Positions 14,468 through 21,356 of a DNA stretch of 43,580 nucleotides are shown here, one piece after another. The first letter of the stretch is position 1; every line of letters starts with the position of its first letter. Source of the stretch: an uncultured Verrucomicrobiota bacterium (lineage in GTDB: Bacteria; Verrucomicrobiota; Verrucomicrobiia; Limisphaerales; UBA9464); assembly GCA_903916195.1 (NCBI GenBank), contig CAIWVP010000070.1:1-43580 (forward strand), given 5' to 3'. Under the pieces are notes generated by a model. That model saw nothing but the letters and a program-made list of their open reading frames with translations. It was not told where the DNA came from and searched no databases. Made by a program: the position numbers and the translations under genes.

Positions 14468-17203
14468 TCAGGCGAGCAGCGTCTTCGCCTTCGCGAGCGC
14501 TTCGCCGAGCTTCGATGCGTCCTTGCCGCCGCCGCGGGCGTTGTCGGGCTTGCCGCCACCCTTGCCGCCGACGATCGGCGCGATGGTTTGGATGATCTTC
14601 CCGGCCTGCGCCTTCGCGGTGAAGTCGGAGGACACCGCCGCGATCAAGGCGACCGCGCCGGCGCTCACGCCGCCGAGCACGACCACGCCCTTGAACTCGC
14701 CCTTCAACGCGTCGGCCACGGATTGCAGCGTGTCGCCGTCCGCTTCGCCGAGGTCGGCGATGATGGACGGCGTGCCGTTGACCGTCTCGGCGCGGGCGAG
14801 CAGCGACTTCGCCTTGCCCACCGCCTCGCGTTGCGCGGCGGAGCGGAGCGCCTTCTCCAGCTCCTTCTGGTGCGCGAGCAGGGCGTCGATCTTCTTCTCC
14901 AGCTCGGCCACGGGCGCGCCGACCTTGCCGGCGATGGTCTTGACCAGCTCGGCTTGTTCGCGGGCGAGCACGTAGGCGCCGAGGCCGGCGACGGCCTCGA
15001 TGCGGCGGACGCCCGCGGCCACGGCGGCCTCGCTGACGATGCGGAAGAGCCCGATCTCGCCGGTCGCGCGGGTGTGCGTGCCGCCGCAGAGCTCCATGGA
15101 ATAGCCGTCGAGCTTCGAGGCGCGGCCGCCGATCTGCACGACGCGGACGACGTCGCCGTATTTGTCGCCGAAGAACTGCATCACGTCGGCGCGGTTCTTC
15201 ACGTCGACGTGCGGCACCTCGGTCCAGCTGACGCCGGCGTTCTCGACGATGCGCTCGTTGACGAGCTTCTCGATGTCGGCGACCTGCGCGGGGGTGAGCG
15301 GCGCGCTGTTGAAGTCGAAGGTGAGCTTCTCGGGCGTGACGCTGGAGCCCTTCTGCGAGGCTTCTTTGTTGGCGACCTCGTGCAATGCCCAGTGCAGCAG
15401 ATGCGTGACCGTGTGGTGGCGCTCGATGGCGTGGCGGCGGCCGGCATCCAACCGGAGCGCGACGCTGGAACCGACGGCCGGAGCGTCGCCGCCCTCGATG
15501 AAGTGCAGGAAGGTGTTGCTGGACTTCTGGGTGTCGACGATGCGCCAGAGCTGGCCGGAGCCGCTCAGTTCGCCGGTGTCGCCGACCTGGCCGCCCATCT
15601 CGGCGTAGAGCACGGAGGCGTCGAGGATGACGGCGGTCTTGTCCTTCAGCTCGACCACTTCGAGGACGTTGGCGGAGGTCTCTTGCGCGTCGTAGCCGAG
15701 GAAGTTCGTCGGCGACTTGGTCTCGATCTGGGAAAGCTCGATGACCTGCTTCTTCTGGGCGGCGCGGGCGCGGGCGCGCTGCTCGTTCATCAGCTTCTCG
15801 AAGCCTTCCTTGTCCACCGTCAGGCCGCGCTCGCGGGCCATCAGCTCGGTGAGGTCGAGCGGGAAGCCGTAGGTGTCGTAGAGCTTGAACGCGAAACCGC
15901 CCGAGATGCTGCCGACCGATGCCGCTTCGCTGAAAAGCTCGATGCCCCGGTCCAACGTCTTGTTGAACGCCTCTTCCTCCAATTTGAGCACATCCTTCAC
16001 GTGCTGCTGCTTGGCGCGGATCTCGGGGAAGATGTCGCCCATGGTGCGGGCGAGCACGTCCACCAGCTTGTAGAAGAACGGTTCGTGGAAACCGAGCGTG
16101 CGGCCATAGCGCACGGCGCGGCGCAGGATGCGGCGGAGGACGTAGTTGCGGTCGGTGTTGCCCGGCCCGATGCCGTCGGCGATGGCGAAGCTGAGCGTGC
16201 GGATGTGGTCGGCGATGACACGGAAAGCGACGTCCTCCTTCTCCTGCTCGGTGTCGCCGGTGCTGCCGGCCTTGGGCAGCGTCGATCCGTACCGCTTGCC
16301 GCTCATCTTCTCGATCTCGTCGAAGATCGGGCGGAAGATGTCGGTCTCGTAGTTGGAGATCTTGGCGTCCTGGAAATCGGTCAGGCCCTGGGTGCCCTGG
16401 ATGATCGAGGTGACGCGCTCGAAGCCCATGCCGGTGTCCACGTGCTGCGCAGGCAGCGGCGAGAAGGTGCCGTCGGGGTTGGCGTTGTACTGGATGAAGT
16501 CGTTGTTCCAGATCTCGATGCAGCGGGCGTCGGAGCCGTTGACGAGCTTCGCGCCGGAGGTCTGCGCATCGACGTCGGTCTGCACCGGGCCAGGCCGGAG
16601 ATCGACGTGGATCTCGGTGCAAGGACCGCACGGGCCGGTCTCGCCCATCATCCAGAAGTTGTCCTTCTTGCCGCCGTTGACGATGTGGATGTCGGGGTCG
16701 AGCCCGACGGAGCGGAACTTCGCGGCCCACAGTTCCCACGCTTCCTGGTCGCGGTCGGCGGGATCGTTCTTGGCCTTGTCGGGCTGGTAGATGGTGGCGT
16801 AGACGCGCTGCGGCGGGAACTTCCAGACCTCGATCACCAGCTCCCAGGCCCAGTCGATGGCGTCCTTCTTGAAGTAATCGCCAAAGGACCAGTTGCCGAG
16901 CATCTCGAAGAACGTGTGGTGGTACGTGTCCAGGCCGACGTCATCGAGGTCGTTGTGCTTGCCGCCGGCGCGGATGCATTTCTGGGTGTCGGCCGCGCGG
17001 GTATCGAGCGAGGGCACGGCGCCGCCCCACTTGGAGACGTCGGCCTTGCGCTCGCCGAGGAAGATGGGGACGAACTGGTTCATGCCGGCGTTGGTGAACA
17101 GCAGGTTCGGGCTGTCCGGCATGAGCGAGGACGACGGGACGATGGTGTGCTGCTTGGACCGGAAGAAATCCAAGAAGCTCTGGCGGATCTGGGCGGAGGT
17201 CAT
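14468..17203 (-). CDS. alaS: Alanyl-tRNA synthetase
   Basis: 911 residues from the ATG at 17203 (MTSAQIRQSFLDFF); the extra upstream frame is derived from the inverted repeat. Class II core: F-F-x-S-K-x-H-T-I-V-P-S-S-S-L, LLFTNAGMNQFVPIFLG, CIRAGGKHNDLDDVG, TFFEMLGNWSFGDYFK, GPCGPCTEIH and IEIWNNDFIQYN. The editing domain carries HTVTH (residues 597-601) and CGGTH (706-710), the zinc/water-coordinating His and Cys that remove mis-charged Ser/Gly. The C-terminal C-Ala/DHHA1-like domain ends in GGKGGGKPDNARGGGKD. Length is close to the bacterial average (about 875). It charges tRNA-Ala in the cytoplasm. All key residues are present. The 5' flank contains the inverted repeat at 17222-17306, only 18 bp from the start codon. 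Confidence 0.97.
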   Translation of the reverse strand: MTSAQIRQSFLDFFRSKQHTIVPSSSLMPDSPNLLFTNAGMNQFVPIFLGERKADVSKWGGAVPSLDTRAADTQKCIRAGGKHNDLDDVGLDTYHHTFFEMLGNWSFGDYFKKDAIDWAWELVIEVWKFPPQRVYATIYQPDKAKNDPADRDQEAWELWAAKFRSVGLDPDIHIVNGGKKDNFWMMGETGPCGPCTEIHVDLRPGPVQTDVDAQTSGAKLVNGSDARCIEIWNNDFIQYNANPDGTFSPLPAQHVDTGMGFERVTSIIQGTQGLTDFQDAKISNYETDIFRPIFDEIEKMSGKRYGSTLPKAGSTGDTEQEKEDVAFRVIADHIRTLSFAIADGIGPGNTDRNYVLRRILRRAVRYGRTLGFHEPFFYKLVDVLARTMGDIFPEIRAKQQHVKDVLKLEEEAFNKTLDRGIELFSEAASVGSISGGFAFKLYDTYGFPLDLTELMARERGLTVDKEGFEKLMNEQRARARAAQKKQVIELSQIETKSPTNFLGYDAQETSANVLEVVELKDKTAVILDASVLYAEMGGQVGDTGELSGSGQLWRIVDTQKSSNTFLHFIEGGDAPAVGSSVALRLDAGRRHAIERHHTVTHLLHWALHEVANKEASQKGSSVTPEKLTFDFNSAPLTPAQVADIEKLVNERIVENAGVSWTEVPHVDVKNRADVMQFFGDKYGDVVRVVQIGGRASKLDGYSMELCGGTHTRATGEIGLFRIVSEAAVAAGVRRIEAVAGLGAYVLAREQAELVKTIAGKVGAPVAELEKKIDALLAHQKELEKALRSAAQREAVGKAKSLLARAETVNGTPSIIADLGEADGDTLQSVADALKGEFKGVVVLGGVSAGAVALIAAVSSDFTAKAQAGKIIQTIAPIVGGKGGGKPDNARGGGKDASKLGEALAKAKTLLA

Positions 17204-17221
17204 GGGCGGAGAGTGCGGAAA

Positions 17222-17306
17222 GTGATCAGTAATCAGTATCCAGTGGTCAGTGGCCAATCATCAGGTTCAGCGGCGGTTCGTTCACTGGACACTGGATACT
17301 GATCAC
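17222..17306. repeat. Imperfect inverted repeat of ATCAGT/CCAGT units in the alaS 5' flank
   Basis: The left arm (17222-17252) begins GTGATCAGTAATCAGTATCC; the right arm (17283-17306) is its complement except that one 7-base ATCAGTA unit is missing and the inner end differs by a base or two. A 30-base GC-richer centre separates them. The arms are far AT-richer than the surroundings and made of short ATCAGT-type units, like non-coding dispersed elements in some genomes. It would form a long stem in RNA between the transglutaminase stop (17389) and the alaS ATG (17203). Confidence 0.75.
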
Positions 17307-17388
17307 TACCCCGGAACGGAGCACGGACGCTAGGCCAGGCCGGGCGGGCCGGGCTAGGGCGAAGTTGGCTGCGCGAGGACGCGGCGGG

Positions 17389-18288
17389 TCAGCCCAAGCG
17401 GACCGTCAGGCTGTTGTCGATCCGCTGGGCCAGATCGACGGGGTCGCCCACGGTGACCCGCTTCGGGTCCACCTGGTAGGCCCAGACGTTGAAACGGGTG
17501 AGCCGGGCTTCGCCGAAGATGGTGGAGAAAGCGCCGTCCACCGCGTCCGCACCCTGGGCGACCTTGACCCTGCCGATGCGCGGGACATTGAAGCGCGGGT
17601 CGAAGGTGAACCATCGGGTGCCGAGATAGACCTCGCAGTAGGCGTGGAAATCCATCGGAGTGCCGGGGTCGAGGCAACCGATGTCCGGCAGGTGGCCGGT
17701 CACGTAGCGGGCCGGGAGATTGAAGGTGCGGCACAAGGCGATGGCGGAATGGGCGAAATCGCGGCAGACCCCGTAACGACGGCCGATCACCTCCGACGCG
17801 GACAGGTCGGAACGACCGGACAGGTAGCGGTACTCGATGTTGCGGTGGACCCAATCACAGATGGCCTGCACGCGCGGGAGGCCGTTGGGGATGTGCCCGA
17901 AGTTCTTCCACGCGAAATCCATCAGCTTGTCCGAATCGCAATAGCGGCTGGGCAGCACGTAGCGCAGCACGTCCGACGGGAGCTGGCCCACCGGCACGAC
18001 CGGACCGCGCACATCGCGGTCGTCGGGCCGGGAGGAGACGGCGACGAGCGCGTCGTGGAAGATGTCGTTGCGGCCCGGCATGAGCGTGGAGCGATACGCG
18101 AGGTTGCCGTGGCTGTCCTGGAACTCATAGGAAGGCAGTCCGATGCCGAAGGAGAGCTTCTCCTGCATCACGAGCACACGGCCTTCGAGCCGCGGTCGGA
18201 GCACGAACAGCACGGGTGTCGGCACCGAGGTCTCGTAGGCGATGTCGCAGCCGACGCGCACGGTGATGTCCAGCGGTGTCCATTCCAT
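17389..18288 (-). CDS. Transglutaminase-like cysteine protease family protein
   Basis: 299 residues from the ATG at 18288 (MEWTPLDITVRVGCDIAYET). An N-terminal beta-rich domain (~1-100) of the type found before bacterial transglutaminase cores is followed by the catalytic domain: QAICDWVHRNIEYRYLSG, the nucleophile in GRRYGVCRDFAHSAIALCR (Cys ~residue 188), His in PMDFHAYCEVYLGTRWFTFD and Asp in FDPRFNVPRIG. This Cys-His-Asp triad and DFAH context mark the transglutaminase/protease-like superfamily, cytoplasmic as no signal peptide is seen. In other bacteria related genes neighbour circularly permuted ATP-grasp and alpha-E genes; those are absent here. Substrate unknown. It lies upstream of alaS on the same strand, separated by the inverted repeat. 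Confidence 0.88.
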   Translation of the reverse strand: MEWTPLDITVRVGCDIAYETSVPTPVLFVLRPRLEGRVLVMQEKLSFGIGLPSYEFQDSHGNLAYRSTLMPGRNDIFHDALVAVSSRPDDRDVRGPVVPVGQLPSDVLRYVLPSRYCDSDKLMDFAWKNFGHIPNGLPRVQAICDWVHRNIEYRYLSGRSDLSASEVIGRRYGVCRDFAHSAIALCRTFNLPARYVTGHLPDIGCLDPGTPMDFHAYCEVYLGTRWFTFDPRFNVPRIGRVKVAQGADAVDGAFSTIFGEARLTRFNVWAYQVDPKRVTVGDPVDLAQRIDNSLTVRLG

Positions 18289-18437
18289 GGGCCCAGCGTG
18301 GCGCGGCGCGGGGCTCCTGTCCGATTTCATTTCCGTCCGGACGGGGGATGCTGCGGATCGGCCGAGGACGCCGGACGGAGATGCCGGAGGAACTCCTGCG
18401 CGGCCTTGCCGGGGTGGAACTCCTTGCGACGCACCAC

Positions 18438-18699
18438 GCCGAGGTCGAGCAGTTGGCCTTCTCGCCATCGAACGTCGTGCCGGGCATCAGCCAACCGCCG
18501 GACCGCATGCTCCCGGCGCGGATCTTCGCCGACGCCGACGCCCAGCGGCACCGGATCGGTGTGGACCGCCAGAGCTTGTCGGTGGACGCGCCCCAGGGCG
18601 GAGGTGCCGCGGGAGATCCAGCGGCGGCAGCTCTGCCACTTCTTCCGCGCCGATCCGGCCTACGGCGCGGGCGTCGCGAAGGAGCTCGGCATCGACCCG
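18438..18699 (+). pseudogene. Decayed catalase fragment
   Basis: In frame from 18438 the translation AEVEQLAFSPSNVVPGISQP, then PDRMLPARIFADADAQRHRI and GVDRQSLSVDAP matches the conserved heme-side block of monofunctional catalases (N-Y-x-A-E-V-E-Q-x-A-F-x-P-x-N-x-V-P-G-I ... K-M-L-Q-x-R-x-F-x-Y-x-D-x-x-R-x-R-x-G). After about 18602 the match jumps to another frame: EIQRRQLCHFFRADPAYGAG, VAKELGID (18613-18696) resembles the catalase C-terminus. About 80 codons between the two blocks and some 300-plus N-terminal codons are missing, and no start or continuous frame exists. The remnant fills the gap between the transglutaminase and argF genes, both on the opposite strand. Identified from memory of the family. 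Confidence 0.8.
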
Positions 18700-18739
18700 G
18701 CCCGGCGCATGCCGGTGATGCGCTGGATCCGCGGGCGGA

Positions 18740-19705
18740 TCAGCGGACCATCCAGTCGACGATCGACTTCTGGACGTGGAGGCGGTTCTCCGCCTCGGTG
18801 AAGATCGTGTCGGCGTGCGCCTCGAAGGTGGCCTCGTCGATCTCCTTGCCGCGGTAGGCGGGCAGACAGTGCATCACCAGCGCGCCGGGCTTCGCCCGCT
18901 CCACAAGATCGGCGTTGATCTGGTAACCGGCGAGGTCCTCGATCCGTTGGGCGGATTCCGATTCCTTGCCCATCGAGACCCACACGTCGGTGTAGAGCAG
19001 GTCGGCCTGCCGCGCGGCGAGACCGACGTCGGTGAACAGTTCCAGCGTCCCGCAACCGATCATGATGCGCTCGACCGTCGGGGCCTCGTGATGGCCGGTC
19101 CACGGGACGGGCGACCCGGCCGAGGCGCGGCGGATGACCGCCTCCGCGGGCCAGTAGGTCTTGGGAGCGGCGAGGCGGAGATGGAACCCGAGCCGGGCGG
19201 CCGCCCAGAGCCAGGAGACCGGCACGTTGCACGCGGCGTCGCCGACGAAGGTGACGGTCTTGCCGGTGATCAGCGTGCCGGTGCGCTCCTCATAGGTGAA
19301 GATATCGGTGAGGATCTGGCAGGGATGCTCGTCGTCGGTGAGGGCGTTGACCGTCGGGATCTTCGCGTGGGCGGCGAACTCCTCGACATCGGACTGGGCG
19401 AAGGTGCGGATCACCGCGCCGTGGATCATCCGGCCGAGCACGCGGGCGGTGTCCTTGATCGGTTCGCCGCGACCGAGCTGGATGTCGTTCGCGTTGAGGA
19501 AGAGCACCTCGGCGCCGAGCTCGCGCAGGCCGACCTCGAAGCTCACGCGGGTGCGGGTCGACGACTTGCTGAAGATCAGCGCCCACGTCTGGCCGGCGAG
19601 CGGACGCGCGTGGGTCGCGCGATCCCGCTTGAACGCGGCGACTCGGTCGAGGATCGCGCGCAGATCGGCGCCGGTCAGGGCTTCAAGGCTCAGCAGATTT
19701 CTCAT
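18740..19705 (-). CDS. argF: Ornithine carbamoyltransferase
   Basis: 321 residues. Carbamoyl-phosphate loop SKSSTRTRVSFE (S-T-R-T-R), LGRGEPIKDTARVLGRM, the HPCQ motif in DDEHPCQILTDIF, ornithine-domain TDVWVSMGKE and MHCLPAYRG (H-C-L-P), followed by the usual C-terminal ENRLHVQKSIVDWM. Transfers carbamoyl from carbamoyl phosphate to ornithine to give citrulline in arginine biosynthesis (cytoplasm, trimer). SMG rather than the aspartate transcarbamoylase signature and the HCLP motif separate it from PyrB; acetylornithine or succinylornithine carbamoyltransferases are less likely because the SMGxE loop is present. No argD, argG or argH is adjacent; the gene stands alone. Length is typical (about 310). 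Confidence 0.95.
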   Translation of the reverse strand: MRNLLSLEALTGADLRAILDRVAAFKRDRATHARPLAGQTWALIFSKSSTRTRVSFEVGLRELGAEVLFLNANDIQLGRGEPIKDTARVLGRMIHGAVIRTFAQSDVEEFAAHAKIPTVNALTDDEHPCQILTDIFTYEERTGTLITGKTVTFVGDAACNVPVSWLWAAARLGFHLRLAAPKTYWPAEAVIRRASAGSPVPWTGHHEAPTVERIMIGCGTLELFTDVGLAARQADLLYTDVWVSMGKESESAQRIEDLAGYQINADLVERAKPGALVMHCLPAYRGKEIDEATFEAHADTIFTEAENRLHVQKSIVDWMVR

Positions 19706-19803
19706 GGCGGCTGGAGTCCGGGACGACCCGGAAAGCGATTCTGTTACGCCAACCTAGGCGATGACGTCACGAACGAACTTGCGGAAGGAACTCCGCTGAG
19801 GGC

Positions 19804-19832
19804 TTGGATCCGCCCGCCCCCGACGATACGGT
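19804..19832 (+). promoter_or_regulatory. Promoter candidate for PSCyt1-LRR gene
   Basis: TTGGAT (19804-19809), 17-bp spacer, TACGGT (19827-19832). The leader to the ATG at 19896 would be about 57 bases. The -10 box is identical to that of the gene at 40861. Confidence 0.35.
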
Positions 19833-19895
19833 CCACCAAGTCCCCGCGCCGGATCGTCCGACCGACCGGTCCTGGGACGGACACAGAAGACCGCC

Positions 19896-20924
19896 ATGAA
19901 GACCATCGCCCGCATCCCGACCTTGTTCGCCGCACTCACGTTCACGCTCGCGCCCGCCGGTGCCGCAGTGGATTTCGCCAAGGACGTCGTGCCCATCCTC
20001 CAGTCGCGCTGCATCGAGTGCCACGGTCCGGACAAACAGAAGGGCAAGCTGCGCCTCGACACCAAGGCGGACTTCTTCAAGGGCGGAAAGGACGGCGAGA
20101 TCGTGAAGCCCGGCAACGCCGCCGAGAGCGACCTCGTGAAGCGCACGCTGCTGCCTTCCGACAACGACGACCGCATGCCGCCCAAAGGCGAGGCGCTCAC
20201 CGCCGCGCAGATCGAGGTGCTGAAAAACTGGGTCAACGAAGGCGCCAAGTGGCCCGACGGCGTGGTCGTCCCGCCCCCCGTTCCGTCGGCTTCGGCGGTC
20301 GCGGCCATCGCGGCCGCTGCCCCCTCCGGCCCCCCGCGGCCGACCGTCCCGGTCCCGGTGCTGCCGAAAGATTTCAAGGCGTCCGCCGGCGAGACCGCGG
20401 CGCTCGCGGCCTTGGCCAAGGCCGGCATCGACGTGCGCCTCGTCGCACAGGACAGCCCGTGGCACGAGGTCAACCTCCGCCTTGTCGGCACCAACGTGAC
20501 CGACCAGACCCTCGCCCCGCTCAAGGATGTCGCCAGCCTCATCGAACTGCGCCTCGGCACCACCAAGGTCACCGACCAAGGGCTCGCAGTGGTGAAGAAC
20601 CTTCCGCATCTCCAGGTGCTCGGGCTCGAACTCACCGGCGTCACCGACGCCGGTGTCGCCCACCTCAAGGGTCTCACGGACCTCACCTATCTCAACCTCT
20701 ACGGCACGTCCGTCACCGACGCGGCGCTCGACTCGCTCAAGGGGATGAAGTTCCTCCGCAGCTTGTACCTCTGGCAGACCAAGGTGACGCCCGACGGCGT
20801 GAAGAAACTCCAGGAGGCGCTGCCCGGTCTGAGCATCAACACGGGCGCCGAGCTCGCCGCGATGGTGTCGACCAACGCGCCGGCCGCGGCCGTGGAGCGG
20901 AAGAAGGACGAGCCGAAGAAGTAG
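19896..20924 (+). CDS. Secreted c-type cytochrome (PSCyt1) with leucine-rich repeats
   Basis: 342 residues. Signal peptide MKTIARIPTLFAALTFTLAPAGA, then a Planctomycete-type cytochrome domain: VDFAKDVVPILQSRCIECHG (heme motif CIECH), PDKQKGKLRLDTK, DLVKRTLLPSDNDDRMPPKG and IEVLKNWVNEGAKWPDG. A Pro/Ala linker (residues ~125-155) leads to about five leucine-rich repeats of the T-x-V-T-D-x-x-L-x-x-L-K-x-L-x-x-L-x-x-L-x-L type (NVTDQTLAPLKDVASLIELR onward). The tail is Lys-rich. In PVC bacteria PSCyt1 modules are joined to many other domains; an electron-transfer or sensing role in the periplasm is inferred from the heme motif only. The LRR part suggests protein binding. A GC hairpin follows the stop. 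Confidence 0.9.
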   Translation: MKTIARIPTLFAALTFTLAPAGAAVDFAKDVVPILQSRCIECHGPDKQKGKLRLDTKADFFKGGKDGEIVKPGNAAESDLVKRTLLPSDNDDRMPPKGEALTAAQIEVLKNWVNEGAKWPDGVVVPPPVPSASAVAAIAAAAPSGPPRPTVPVPVLPKDFKASAGETAALAALAKAGIDVRLVAQDSPWHEVNLRLVGTNVTDQTLAPLKDVASLIELRLGTTKVTDQGLAVVKNLPHLQVLGLELTGVTDAGVAHLKGLTDLTYLNLYGTSVTDAALDSLKGMKFLRSLYLWQTKVTPDGVKKLQEALPGLSINTGAELAAMVSTNAPAAAVERKKDEPKK

Positions 20925-20936
20925 GCGGGCGGACGT

Positions 20937-20954
20937 CGCCGGGGAGGTCCGGCG
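20937..20954 (+). terminator. Hairpin after the PSCyt1-LRR gene
   Basis: Perfect stem CGCCGG/CCGGCG (20937-20942 and 20949-20954) with a 6-base loop, 13 bp past the stop codon. No U-run. Confidence 0.4.
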
Positions 20955-21254
20955 CCCTGCCAAAGGAGTCGTCCTCCCGTCGGCACCGACCTGGGCCGGT
21001 GCCGGTGGATCATCACCACCGGCAGACCGCCGCGGACCCACATCCGCGGAGGTGAGGCGCAGAGCGGCCAACACGGCCGACGACGTAGAGCAGGTCTTCA
21101 ACCTGCTCCTGTTTCGCCGGATCTGCACCCGGCAGGCGGGCGACGACGGGTGAACGCCTGACCAAGGGGGGCGTTTGCGGATCCCGGACCCGCGACACAA
21201 GAGCGCGACTCTGCGCCGCCACCGTCGCCGCTTCCCATCGCACCGCGGCCACCG

Positions 21255-21283
21255 TCGGGCGGGCGACCCGTCGACCCGCCCGA
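21255..21283 (-). terminator. Second hairpin downstream of LamG gene
   Basis: TCGGGCGGG (21255-21263) pairs perfectly with CCCGCCCGA (21275-21283), 11-base loop. It lies just beyond the stronger stem at 21290-21323 and may be a back-up terminator. Confidence 0.45.
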
Positions 21284-21289
21284 CAACAG

Positions 21290-21323
21290 AGACCCCGCGG
21301 GCACCGGAGCGCCCGCGGGGTCT
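21290..21323 (-). terminator. Strong terminator-like stem after the LamG gene
   Basis: AGACCCCGCGGGC (21290-21302) pairs perfectly with GCCCGCGGGGTCT (21311-21323) around an 8-base loop. It starts 33 bp past the LamG gene stop on the minus strand; the following minus-strand bases (CTGTTGT) are only moderately T-rich. Confidence 0.65.
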
Positions 21324-21356
21324 GTCAGCCGGTCGGGCACGCAGCGCCCGAGGATC

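Larger units (their letters stand above)
20925..21356. other. 432-bp intergenic region rich in hairpins
   Basis: Between two convergent genes. It contains four perfect stem-loops: 20937-20954, 21001-21023 (GCCGGTGG/CCACCGGC, 7-base loop), 21255-21283 and 21290-21323. No coding sequence or RNA gene was recognised in it; short Arg/Pro-rich ORFs here look like GC shadows. Confidence 0.5.

Noticed and set aside
13601-17302. A 1233-codon open frame on the plus strand across vapBC and alaS
   Set aside because: It is the antisense shadow of alaS; the product is low-complexity Leu/Val/Asp/Gly-rich with no domain, and alaS is certain.
17222-17306. Inverted repeat considered as a T-box or tRNA-like structure before alaS
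   Set aside because: No T-box consensus, specifier loop or tRNA arms could be seen; the arms are simple ATCAGT-type units.
20925-21356. Hairpin-rich intergenic region considered as a small RNA gene or recombination site
   Set aside because: The stems fit terminators of the two convergent genes and no promoter or core site was found.
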